Assembly (NCBI GenBank): GCA_032718475.1
Contig: JAUCBJ010005201.1
Span: 1 to 35,477, forward strand
Length of the DNA: 35,477 nt
Direction: 5' to 3'
From: Nemertoderma westbladi
Taxonomy: Eukaryota; Xenacoelomorpha; Nemertodermatida; Nemertodermatidae
Below are positions 1 through 10,472 of this stretch, one piece after another. The position numbers and the translations under genes are program-made. The number at the start of each line of letters is the position of its first letter. The first letter of the stretch is position 1. The notes under the pieces are model-generated. The model ran no database searches, was not told the origin of the DNA, and saw only the letters and a list, made by a program, of their open reading frames with translations.

Positions 1-162
1 GGTGAACTGTACTAGTTCGAATTAAATAAATTGTAACAAAATAAGCTAGAACGAATGTGATATTAGCATGTGCGATGGCCAAAGTAACCCTTTAAAAGGG
101 TTACATTATAATTAGGGACAATTTCCGTAGCTACTTTCAGGGTGGACAGCTCTGAAATTCAA

Positions 163-245
163 ATTAAAGTAGGATATAAAAAAAGGTTTCAGATTAAAGT
201 AGGATATAAAAAAAGATTGAAATTAAAGTTAGGACAATTAAAGTT
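163..245. repeat. Short tandem repeat, about 30-bp period
   Basis: The phrase ATTAAAGT recurs at 163, 193, 222 and 237. The first two units share ATTAAAGTAGGATATAAAAA. It is AT-rich and non-coding in appearance. Confidence 0.7.
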
Positions 246-560
246 GGGATATCCTCATGGTCGTTCCGGATACCTCCCGTTCGCTGTACACAGTATTCGC
301 TATTCCTCGTCGTTGTTCCGGGTACCCCCAATTCGCCATATTCCAGTATTCACTCCTCCTTGCCGTTGTTCAGGGTACCGGCAGACCGGTTTGCCATATT
401 CGCTCCTTCTGTCCTTCTTGCCGTTGTTCTGGGTCCCCCGTTCGCCATATTCACTCCTCCTTGCCGTTGTTCTGGAAGGTACCCCCGATCACCATATTCG
501 CTCCTCCTTGTCTGCTTGTTGTTGTACAGGGTAATCTCTGTTCGTCGTATAAATAAGCAA
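246..560. repeat. Degenerate minisatellite, 42-60 bp units
   Basis: A phrase resembling CCGTTGTTCTGGGTACCCCC followed by TTCGCCATATTCACTCCTCC recurs about five times, near 310, 361, 421, 463 and 517, with irregular spacing. Open frames across it on both strands are by-products of the repeat and resemble no protein I recognise. Confidence 0.65.
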
Positions 561-1272
561 GTATACCAGTATACAGTGCTGCAGTGCTTGACCGGTACCT
601 GCTGTACTGTCACTCTGTCACTACTGTACTACAGTACTAAAGTACTGAAGTAGCAGTAGCAGTCCCTGCCTAACAAACTGCCTAATTTACAAAAAGATAG
701 TATTAGGTACCGTACCCCTATCTGAATGTTGATATCAATGGGATTCGGAGGCGTACATCGACGTCATGGCCAATCACAAACTGACAAATCGTTTTCAAAT
801 TTTGAATAATTTTTAAACTGAAAACACCAATATCTCGGCTATTTTAACATCTTATTGGATTCTGTAAACTAAACGCCATTGAATCATTGGTGTGCATTGT
901 GGTTCTGTGATATTATTGATCTAATTAATCTGGTTTTGAATTGGAGTCGTGAACCCCATTAGGGTTTTTAGGCCCCTACTACTACTACTGTAAAGTGCCC
1001 AACAAAAAGTAGTTCACGGTGCTCCAATCTGCCAATCGCGACAAGACCCCCCCACCACCACCACGATCCCACAACTACAGTATATAGTACTAGAGGAGCC
1101 GAACCGGAACCGAACTGCTGAACTGAAACCGAGCATGGCAATTTTGAATTTTGACACTTAGAAACCTTATGAAATTATATTTTTTTCACTTTATTCTTGC
1201 ATTTTTTGATCAGATGTATTTATACAGTACTGATATAAACAGGAACATGCTTCACATTTCTAATTTCCTAGT
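561..1272. other. Intergenic, no gene recognised
   Basis: This stretch holds short triplet runs, (CTA)n near 976 and (CCA)n near 1050, and many TACAGTA/AGTACT words. The 16-mer GTGCCCAACAAAAAGT at 995-1010 exactly matches 25066-25081, just downstream of a tRNA-derived SINE head. This copy may therefore be a headless SINE tail. No coding signal is seen. Confidence 0.5.
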
Positions 1273-1280
1273 CTAATATA

Positions 1281-1570
1281 GAGGGATGTGAGTTTTCCGG
1301 AACTATGTTTTTCAAGGAAATTTCCGGAAAAGTATATTTGTCCGTTAACGACCACAAGAGCCAACAACAAACCACCTAAACACATCGAAGCAGGAATCCC
1401 TTGTTTCTATTGTTTCCTGTACTTGTGTTATACTATATGTTTACAGAATGTGCTTAATAAAATAATTAATAAAATAGGAAATTTTCGGAAAATGGATATG
1501 AAATTTCAGGAAAAATGTATATGAAGTTTTCTGAAATTTCCAACCATTCATTTCCTGCTTCATATCCCTA
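1281..1570. mobile_element. Non-autonomous hAT-type MITE with 8-bp target duplication
   Basis: The element is flanked by a perfect 8-bp direct repeat CTAATATA (1273-1280 and 1571-1578). Its ends are imperfect inverted repeats: GAGGGATGTGAG on the left, and TAGGGATATGAA when the right end is read inward. Inside are inverted TTTTCCGGAA/TTCGGAAAAT-like segments. An 8-bp duplication with TAGGGATG-like ends is the hAT pattern. At 290 bp with no transposase frame it must be mobilised in trans. Confidence 0.75.
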
Positions 1571-1650
1571 CTAATATATTTACATCTTCATTCAGGTTTC
1601 TTTGAAAGGTATTTGCGATAAATAGATTGAAAAGTAATAGTATTGATTTT

Positions 1651-4600
1651 AGTGCAACACCAGCACAATTGTGTTGTGCTGGTGTGGCACTAAAAACACA
1701 ATCACTTGTGTTGTGCTGGTGTGGCACTAAAAACACAATCACTTGTGTTGTGCTGGTGTGGCACTAAAAACACAATCACTTGTGTTGTGCTGGTGTGGCA
1801 CTAAAAACACAATCATTTGTGTTGTGCTGGTGGGGCACTAAAAACACAATCACTTGTGTTGTGCTGGTGTGGCACTAAAAACACAATCATTTGTGTTGTG
1901 CTGGTGTGGCACTAAAAACACAATCACTTGTGTTGTGCTGGTGTGGCACTAAAAACACAATCACTTGTGTTGTGCTCGTGTGGCACTAAAAACACAATCA
2001 TTTGTGTTGTGCTGGTGGGGCACTAAAAACACAATCACTTGTGTTGTGCTCGTGTCGCACTAAAAACACAATCGATTGTGTTGTGCTGGTGTGGCACTAA
2101 AAACACAATCACTTGTGTTGTGCTCGTGGGGAACTAACAACACAATCACTTGTGTTGTGCTCGTGTCGCACTAAAAACACAATCACTTTTGTTGTGCTCG
2201 TGTGGCACTAAAAACACAATCACCTGTGTTGTGCTCGTGTCGCACTAAAAACACAACCGATTGTGTTGTGCTGGTGTGACACTAAAAACACAATCATTTG
2301 TGTTGTGCTCGTGGGGAACTAACAACACAATCACTTGTGTTGTGCTCGTGTCGCACTAAAAACACAATCACTTTTGTTGTGCTCGTGTGGCACTAAAAAC
2401 ACAATCACTTGTGTTGTGCTCGTGTCGCACTAAAAACACAACCGATTGTGTTGTGCTGGTGTGACACTAAAAACACAATCACTTGTGTTGTGCTCGTGTC
2501 GCACTAAAAACACAATCGATTGTGTTGTGCTGGTGTGGCACTAAAAACACAATCACTTGTGTTGTGCTCGTGGGGCACTAAAAACACAATCACTTGTGTT
2601 GTGCTCGTGTCGCACTAAAAACGCAATCGATTGTGTTGTGCTGGTGTGGCACTAAAAACACAATCACTTTTGTTGTGCTCGTGTGGCACTAAAAACACAA
2701 TCACTTGTGTTGTGCTCGTGTCGCACTAAAAACACAACCGATTGTGTTGTGCTGGTGTGACACTAAAAACACAATCACTTGTGTTGTGCTCGTGTCGCAC
2801 TAAAAACACAATCGATTGTGTTGTGCTGGTGTGGCACTAAAAACACAATCACTTTTGTTGTGCTCGTGTGGCACTAAAAACACAATCACTTGTGTTGTGC
2901 TCGTGGGGCACTAAAAACACAATCACTTGTGTTGTGCTCGTGTCGCACTAAAAACACAACCGATTGTGTTGTGCTGGTGTGACACTAAAAACACAATCAC
3001 TTGTGTTGTGCTCGTGTCGCACTAAAAACACAATCGATTGTGTTGTGCTGGTGTGGCACTAAAAACACAATCACTTGTGTTGTGCTCGTGGGGCACTAAA
3101 AACACAATCACTTGTGTTGTGCTCGTGTCGCACTAAAAACGCAATCGATTGTGTTGTGCTGGTGTGGCACTAAAAACACAATCACTTTTGTTGTGCTCGT
3201 GTGGCACTAAAAACACAATCACTTGTGTTGTGCTCGTGTCGCACTAAAAACACAACCGATTGTGTTGTGCTGGTGTGACACTAAAAACACAATCACTTGT
3301 GTTGTGCTCGTGTCGCACTAAAAACACAATCGATTGTGTTGTGCTGGTGTGGCACTAAAAACACAATCACTTTTGTTGTGCTCGTGTGGCACTAAAAACA
3401 CAATCACTTGTGTTGTGCTGGTGTGACACTAAAAACACAATCACTTGTGTTGTGCTCGTGTCGCACTAAAAACACAATCGATTGTGTTGTGCTGGTGTGG
3501 CACTAAAAACACAATCACTTTTGTTGTGCTCGTGTGGCACTAAAAACACAATCACTTGTGTTGTGCTCGTGGGGCACTAAAAACACAATCACTTGTGTTG
3601 TGCTCGTGTCGCACTAAAAACGCAATCGATTGTGTTGTGCTGGTGTGGCACTAAAAACACAATCACTTTTGTTGTGCTCGTGTGGCACTAAAAACACAAT
3701 CACTTGTGTTGTGCTCGTGTCGCACTAAAAACACAACCGATTGTGTTGTGCTGGTGTGACACTAAAAACACAATCACTTGTGTTGTGCTCGTGTCGCACT
3801 AAAAACGCAATCGATTGTGTTGTGCTGGTGTGGCACTAAAAACACAATCACTTTTGTTGTGCTCGTGTGGCACTAAAAACACAATCACTTGTGTTGTGCT
3901 CGTGTCGCACTAAAAACACAACCGATTGTGTTGTGCTGGTGTGACACTAAAAACACAATCACTTGTGTTGTGCTCGTGTCGCACTAAAAACACAACCGAT
4001 TGTGTTGTGCTGGTGTGACACTAAAAACACAATCACTTGTGTTGTGCTCGTGTCGCACTAAAAACACAATCGATTGTGTTGTGCTGGTGTGGCACTAAAA
4101 ACACAATCACTTGTGTTGTGCTCGTGGGGCACTAAAAACACAATCACTTGTGTTGTGCTCGTGTCGCACTAAAAACACAACCGATTGTGTTGTGCTGGTG
4201 TGACACTAAAAACACAATCACTTGTGTTGTGCTCGTGTCGCACTAAAAACACAATCGATTGTGTTGTGCTCGTGTCGCACTAAAAACACAATCGATTGTG
4301 TTGTGCTGGTGTGGCACTAAAAACACAATCGCTTGTGTTGTGCCCGTGGGGCACTAAAAACACAATCACTTGTGTTGTGCTCGTGGGGCACTAAAAACAC
4401 AATCACTTGTGTTGTGCTCGTGTCGCACTAAAAACGCAATCGATTGTGTTGTGCTGGTGTGGCACTAAAAACACAATCGCTTGTGTTGTGCTCGTGGGGC
4501 ACTAAAAACACAAACATTTGTGTTGTGCTGGTGTGGCACTAAAAACACAATAGCTTGTGTTGTGCTCGTGGGGCACTAAAAACACAATCATTTGTGTTGT

Positions 4601-5882
4601 GCTGGTGTGGCACTAAAAACACAATCGCTTGTGTTGTGGTCGTGGGGCACTAACAACACAATCGCTTGTGTTGTGCTCGTGGGGCACTAAAAACACAATC
4701 ACTTGTGTTGTGCTCGTGGGGCACTAAAAACACAATCACTTGTGTTGTGCTCGTGTCGCACTAAAAACACAATCGATTGTGTTGTGCTGGTGTGGCACTA
4801 AAAACACAATCGCTTGTGTTGTGCTCGTGGGGCACTAAAAACACAATCACTTGTGTTGTGCTCGTGGGGCACTAAAAACGCAATCACTTGTGTTGTGCTC
4901 GGGGGCACTAAAAACACAATCACTTGTGTTGTGCTCGTGTCGCACTAAAAACACAATCGATTGTGTTGTGCTGGTGTGGCACTAAAACCACAATCGCTTG
5001 TGTTGTGCTCGTGGGGCACTAACAACACAATCACTTGTGTTGTGCTCGTATCGCACTAAAAACACAATCGATTGTGTTGTGCTGGTGTGGCACTAAAAAC
5101 ACAATCGTTTGTGTTGTGCTCGTGGGGCACTAAAAACACAATCACTTGTGTTGTGCTCGTGGGGCACTAAAAACACAATCACTTGTGTTGTGCTCGTGGG
5201 GCACTAAAAACACAATCACTTGTGTTGTGCTCGTGGGGCACTAAAAACACAATCACTTGTGTTGTGCTCGTATCGCACTAAAAACACAATCGATTGTGTT
5301 GTGCTGGTGTGGCACTAAAAACACAATCGCTTGTGTTGTGCTCGTGGGGCACTAAAAACACAATCATTTGTGTTGTGCTGGTGGGGCACTAAAAACACAA
5401 TCGCTTGTGTTGTGCTCGTGGGGCACTAAAAACACAATCACTTGTGTTGTGCTCGTGTCGCACTAAAAACACAATCACTTGTGTTGTGCTCGTGTCGCAC
5501 TAAAAACACAATCGCTTGTGTTGTGCTCGTTGGGCACTAAAAACACAATCACTTGTGTTGTGCTCGTATCGCACTAACAACACAATCGATTGTGTTGTGC
5601 TGGTGTGGCACTAAAAACACAATCGCTTGTGTTGTGCTCGTGGGGCACTAAAAACACAATCATTTGTGTTGTGCTGGTGGGGCACTAAAAACACAATCGC
5701 TTGTGTTGTGCTCGTGGGGCACTAAAAACACAATCACTTGTGTTGTGCTCGTGTCGCACTAAAAACACAATCACTTGTGTTGTGCTCGTGTCGCACTAAA
5801 AACACAATCGCTTGTGTTGTGCTCGTGTCGCACTAAAAACACAATCACTTGTGTTGTGCTCGTGTCGCACTAAAAACACAAT
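1651..5882. repeat. 37-bp satellite array, about 114 units
   Basis: Each unit contains CACAATCACTTGTGTTGTGC, then a G/T-rich segment, then CACTAAAAA. The 37-bp period holds nearly throughout; a unit near 4896 is slightly short. Units differ at two cassettes: the centre (CACT, CATT, CGAT or CGCT) and the head (TGGTGTGGCAC, TCGTGTCGCAC, TCGTGGGGCAC, TGGTGTGACAC). CGAT units contain the perfect 18-bp palindrome AACACAATCGATTGTGTT. The first unit is inverted: 1651-1668 pairs with 1674-1691 (17 of 18) around a 5-nt loop. All frames hit stops, so it is not coding. Confidence 0.97.
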
Positions 5883-6208
5883 CCTCTTAGTATTAGTTTA
5901 GTCTTTGTTGAGACGTGCTTAGCGCCGTATGTGCGAACTCCATACAGTAAAGCCCAGGCCCCCCATAACTGACCCGACCCCATGCCACCCACCACTCTAA
6001 ATCCGACCCCCATGCTTACAGCGTCTTTAATTCAGGTACAGTATACAGTATGTACTAATATTTATATATCCTTTATTCACGGTCCAGGACTAACTGCTTC
6101 TATAGTCCTTGTTCATTGGTACAAATATGATTAGTCTGCCTGAGTAAAGGTAGATAAACGTTGTACATGTAAGATGCACAGTACGTAGGACGTAGCCTAG
6201 AATTTAGG
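5883..6208. other. Right flank of the satellite, no gene seen
   Basis: The repeat stops at ACACAATC and is followed by unique sequence with a C-rich patch (about 5950-6030). No RNA gene or reading frame is supported. Confidence 0.5.
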
Positions 6209-6484
6209 GAGACAGGGGGGTGGGGGGGGGGGGGGGGGGGGTCTGGACGCAAATCACATCTTGGTGAATTAATATCTATCGCCTCAATGGTAAATTCTCA
6301 ATTTAGGGAAAGGACAAAGGAGCAGGTTACAGTGGTACGTAATTATAACCAAAACAATAAACTAAAGTCATTGGAATAGGTTACAGTATAGGCCGATTCA
6401 GAGCTATTCAGCTATTTGCATCGAATTTTCCCTAGAGAGGGATGAATTCTTATTGCGTGGACAGCCCCCCGCTCCTCCTATTTG
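6209..6484. mobile_element. Poly-G/poly-C-ended MITE, copy 1
   Basis: The left end is GAGACA followed by a G run (20 G at 6222-6241) and CTGGACGCAA. The right end is an inverted counterpart (TTGCGTGGACAGC, a C run, then CTATTTG). The interior matches the copies at 8241-8510 and 34603-34842: GGTGAATTAATATC, GGGAAAGGA, GGTTACA, AACCAAAACAATAAACTAAA, AGCTATTTGCATCGAATTT. No clear target duplication is visible at this copy. Confidence 0.75.
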
Positions 6485-6830
6485 AAATATGTCGCTGTAG
6501 TATCGCAGTCCTCCTACTGTACCTCTGACAACGTACTGTATTCCAGTAATAATGCTTAACTTGCCATTCACTAAATACTTTATAAATAAAGTCCTGTATG
6601 ATAGATACCACGCCCTTAGTTGCTCACAATGTCCCTCTCTGTCTGCCTAATATAACTTTTAAGATATTTATTTTCTACTACAGTATTTTTAGGAATGAAC
6701 GTTATGTATGAATTTTACACGTTTTAATCGGTTCCGATTTGCCCCGCTTGGGGGCGTATATATAATAATTAAAAATAACGTCGTGAGAATAATGTTCCAT
6801 TTAAAAATAAAACTACTACTAGTTTTGAAT
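6485..6830. other. Intergenic, AT-rich, no gene recognised
   Basis: No reading frame, RNA gene or repeat could be supported here. Confidence 0.4.
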
Positions 6831-6978
6831 TTGCATGTTAAATAAGGTATAATAATATAATGATAAATAACATATTTTCACTATGCTCTCGATTCTTTAT
6901 TAAATCTTTATTAAAATTTAAAATATCTCGAGTAGGCCTACAGTGAAAATAATGTGTTCTACCTTATTTACCATGCAA
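6831..6978. mobile_element. Small inverted-repeat MITE (148 bp)
   Basis: The 18-bp ends TTGCATGTTAAATAAGGT (6831-6848) and the complement of 6961-6978 match at 17 of 18 positions. Further pairing follows inward (ATATTTTCACT against AGTGAAAATAATGT), so most of the element can fold. There is no coding capacity. The target duplication is not obvious, so the superfamily is unassigned. Confidence 0.65.
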
Positions 6979-8232
6979 TAAACTACAGTGGCGTGCGTGC
7001 AAGGACGCGGGATGTAAATCTTCAGAACACTTCTGTTAATTAATTAATAGTAATACAGTCTGAGAGAGAGAAATCCCAGCCCTTAAATGTCATTATTATT
7101 AACCTTTTATTAACCTTATTAACATTTTCGAACGGCCAAAGTGCTTAAATTTCAATCAGCTGGCCTCCCACCTAACATAGCAGTGAGTAGGCCTAACCTT
7201 ATAGATATTCCCATAGGATTCAATAGGAAGAGCTATTCAGCTGGCGGGGTAATACATTACAAACTAACAGTTGATGCTTGCTTAAGCTACTTGTCTGGAA
7301 TAGAGTGAGAGAGTATAACTTGGCAAGTAATATACAGTACTTCTCTGCTCTGTTTGGGCCTATCCATTCAATAAATAGTAGTAGCTTACTAGGCCCTCAT
7401 GAGCACCAGTAGATGGTGTTTCTATCATTGAGTCTATGGCGATTTCAGTGTTATGGGCAAAAACTAATGACTGTATTTTTCTGAGAATTTCTTTTAACAC
7501 CCATTAAGAGCTGTAGGCTAGGGTTTGTATTTGATTGATTTGGAAACATTATAAATCAGTAAATCAATTTAATATAATTTAATTAAACTCAAGTTTATTA
7601 TCAGTATAAATAACTAATTAATTCAATTTGTTTTAACAATAATCTCAAATGATAAATTGTATTATTCTCCTTTCTCCAATATCTCTCTCATATATAAATT
7701 TTACAATCCTACCAAGACTCACTAACCACAGCTGATACGCCTATACACAAACCTCCATCATCTCATAATATTAATTAGTAATCAACGTACATCATTATTG
7801 CATATACATAGCACATAGGTTATAGAGTCCACTACAGAGCGTACACTACAGAAGGGTACAATAAAAACATACAATCAACCGGATACTGTAGTTTCGGAGC
7901 ATTTAGTGTTTCACACAGATAGACAGACAGACAAAAACAGATACGGATTTCTTACAGTAAGTAAATCTGAGATTATTTTAGAAATAATCATTACCACAGT
8001 ATTACCATATTGCAATGACACTAAATATGAAAATTGCTACGTAATCGTCCAAAATGAGTTATCAAGGGTTTGTTTTCAAATATCCATATCGATCGACGGG
8101 TGTCTGCTTCCATGTACCGTAGGGCGGTTCGCGCCAGTTCGGGGATCTGATCTGATCTTTTTTGGGATTGTGAGGAGCTAGCGAAGCTTTAAATAATAAT
8201 AAGTAAAAAATCACTCTTTTATTAATCTATAA
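6979..8232. other. Intergenic, no gene recognised
   Basis: AT-rich DNA with a short (GACA)n run near 7921 and scattered GGCCTA words. The only open frame (7906-8181) resembles no known protein and lacks coding character. Nothing else is supported. Confidence 0.45.
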
Positions 8233-8240
8233 CAAATAAA

Positions 8241-8510
8241 GAGACAGGGGGGGGGGGGGGGGGTGACTCGACGTAAAACCCGCCTTGGCGAATTAATATC
8301 CCGCCTCAATGTTAAATTCTCAATTTAGGGAAAGGAGCTGGTTACAATGGCAAGTTAGCTTAACCAAAACAATAAACTAAACACAATTGAACATGTTACA
8401 GTTTTATTTTTGAGAGTAATCAGCTGTTCTTTGCGTCGAATTTCCCCTGGAGAGGGATTAATTTTTATTGCGTCCAGTTTCCCCCCCCCCCCCCCCCCCC
8501 CCCCTATCTG
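8241..8510. mobile_element. Poly-G/poly-C-ended hAT-like MITE, copy 2
   Basis: The perfect 8-bp direct repeat CAAATAAA lies immediately outside (8233-8240 and 8511-8518). The ends are GAGACAGGGG and, read inward from the right, CAGATAGGGG (8 of 10 match), running into 17 G (8247-8263) and 24 C (8481-8504). The interior has GGCGAATTAATATCCCGCC, GGGAAAGGAGC, AACCAAAACAATAAAC and AATCAGCTGTTCTTTGCGTC. The 8-bp duplication points to hAT-type transposition. There is no transposase. Confidence 0.8.
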
Positions 8511-8518
8511 CAAATAAA

Positions 8519-9165
8519 ATTAAATAAAAAGGTACCCGCATTGGAACCCTTACGGTCAACAATAATTGCACTATATGTATGTTTTTTATTGATCCAATAT
8601 GATATTCAAGTTTAACAAACAGACAAAGAGAAAATTACTTAAAGAGGTCGTGAGAAAACTACTTCACAGATAACACGAATATAAATTTGGATACTACTGT
8701 ATATGTATATGACAAGCGAAACAAACAACAAACGATACAAATATTCAAAAATAGAGGGAAAATAGAACAGGGTAGGGAACAGGTAATTAAAAGATATACA
8801 AGATATGCTGGCGGATTCTGGACTGTTACATAATAACTAAGAACATATAGACGGTGACTAATGAAATGGATACAATGATAGAAGATAGCGAGATTTGCAA
8901 AAACTGGTCGCTGCAACAAATCATGATGGGTGACGAAACAATGGAAAAACAAAACGCGATGATTGTTCCTTCATAAGACTAACAATAAAACTCATAAAAC
9001 TAATAATACTAGTGGTTAGCGAGCGAGGGAGATAAGTACAGCGATAAAACATTGTAACAAAGAAAAATGTCTCAACACAAAACAGAATTAATAGTCGATT
9101 AAGCACAAAAATGCAAACATAAAGAAGCCTACAACAAATTACAAACAAAAGATATAACAGATCGC
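8519..9165. other. Intergenic, A-rich, no gene recognised
   Basis: An A-rich strand without coding signal. From about 9000 rightwards the composition and words (TTACAAACAAAA, GTCAGCAAGC) grade into the minisatellite that follows, so part of this stretch is probably decayed repeat. Confidence 0.4.
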
Positions 9166-10060
9166 GTGATAAGGGTCATGTCAGCAAGCCGGTCCGCTAG
9201 TGTACTTTATTAGCAACAAATTACTAACGAATTACAAAAAAATTACATGCAAAAACATGCAGGATAGTTAGCGTGGTGGGGTTAGTACACCGGTTAACAA
9301 AGTACTTTATTTACAACAAATTACAAACAAAAACAAAAAAATTACAAGCAAAGAAGATAGAACATATAGCAGCATGATGGTGTCAGCAAGCTGTCAACAA
9401 AAAAAATGTACTATATTTACAACAAATTACAAACAAAAACAAAAAAAATTACAAGCAAAGGAGATAGAACATATAGCAGCATGATGGGGTCAGCAAGCTG
9501 TCAACAAAATAAATGTACTTTATTTACAACAAATTACAAACAAAAACAAAAACAAAAAAAATTACAAGCAAAGGAGATAGAACATATAGCATGATGGGGT
9601 CAGCAAGCTGTCAACAAAATAAATGTACTTTATTTACAACAAATTACAAACAAAAACAAAAAAATTACAAGCAAAGGAGATAGAACATATAGCATGATGG
9701 TGTCAGCAAGCTGTCAACAAAATAAATGTACTTTATTTACAACAAATTACAAACAAAAACAAAAAAATTACAAGCAAAGAAGATAGAACATATAGCATGA
9801 TGGTGTCAGCAAGCTGTCAACAAAATAAATGTACTTTATTTACAACAAATTACAAACAAAAACAAAAAAAATTACAAGCATAGGAGATATAACATATAGC
9901 AGCATGATGGGGTCAGCAAGCTGTCAACAAAATAAATGTACTTTATTTACAACAAATTACAAACAAAAACAAAAAAAATTACGTCCAAAACATGCAGGAT
10001 AGTTCGCGTGGTGGGGGTTAGCAAGTCGGTTTACAAATGTACTTTATTTAACTTCTTTCC
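9166..10060. repeat. Minisatellite, 103-110 bp period, about 8 units
   Basis: The phrase CAGCAAGCTGTCAACAAA followed by GTACTTTATTTACAACAAAT recurs at 9384, 9491, 9601, 9704, 9807 and 9914, with diverged units at about 9182, 9275 and 10017. Spacing is 103, 107 or 110 bp; differences come partly from the A-rich (ACAAAAA) segment and an extra AGC. The two outer units share AACATGCAGGATAGTT, which the inner units lack. Confidence 0.9.
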
Positions 10061-10472
10061 GAAGTTTTAGAAGGCGGGATGTAAAAGTTGGTAATCTTAG
10101 CCATCTGCCAATACTCAGTGACAGTACCCAACATACTAAAGATAATTATAAATAAAAATGTATGTGGCCATTGGGGGCCACTGTAATTACCAGCCCACCC
10201 GTCATTTAAAAGTAATAATAAGGAATGCAGGTTGTGTTGCGTGGTGGAAGAATACTTACAATAAGATTTGGCAAAATGTCATTTATGGGTTACCTATTTA
10301 TTATGTACATAACAAATCTGTAAAAATTCACAAATCTACTGTAAACATTAAATAGTATGAAATTAAGTTTACTTAATTATTTACAAGGTTATTTACAAAC
10401 ACAGAAAAGTATGTTACACGTTATAAAGTTACACGTTTTGTTTGGGTATAGTTTGGATTTCAAGTCCTAAAC
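10061..10472 (-). other. 3' flank of CFAP54 with candidate poly(A) signal
   Basis: This is the region downstream of the CFAP54 stop. On the minus strand AATAAA occurs at 10302-10297, about 170 nt past the stop, and is a plausible polyadenylation signal. The open frame on the plus strand (10158-10355) has no recognisable homology. Confidence 0.4.

Noticed and set aside
142-653. Overlapping 90-130 residue frames
   Set aside because: They arise from a degenerate minisatellite open in several frames and both strands, with no recognisable domain.
1651-5882. CRISPR-like array of regular repeats
   Set aside because: The repeats are contiguous with no unique spacers, and the genome is animal. It is a satellite.
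6209-6484. 8-bp target duplication around MITE copy 1
   Set aside because: AATTTAGG and AAATATGT on the two sides do not match well enough, unlike copies 2 and 3.
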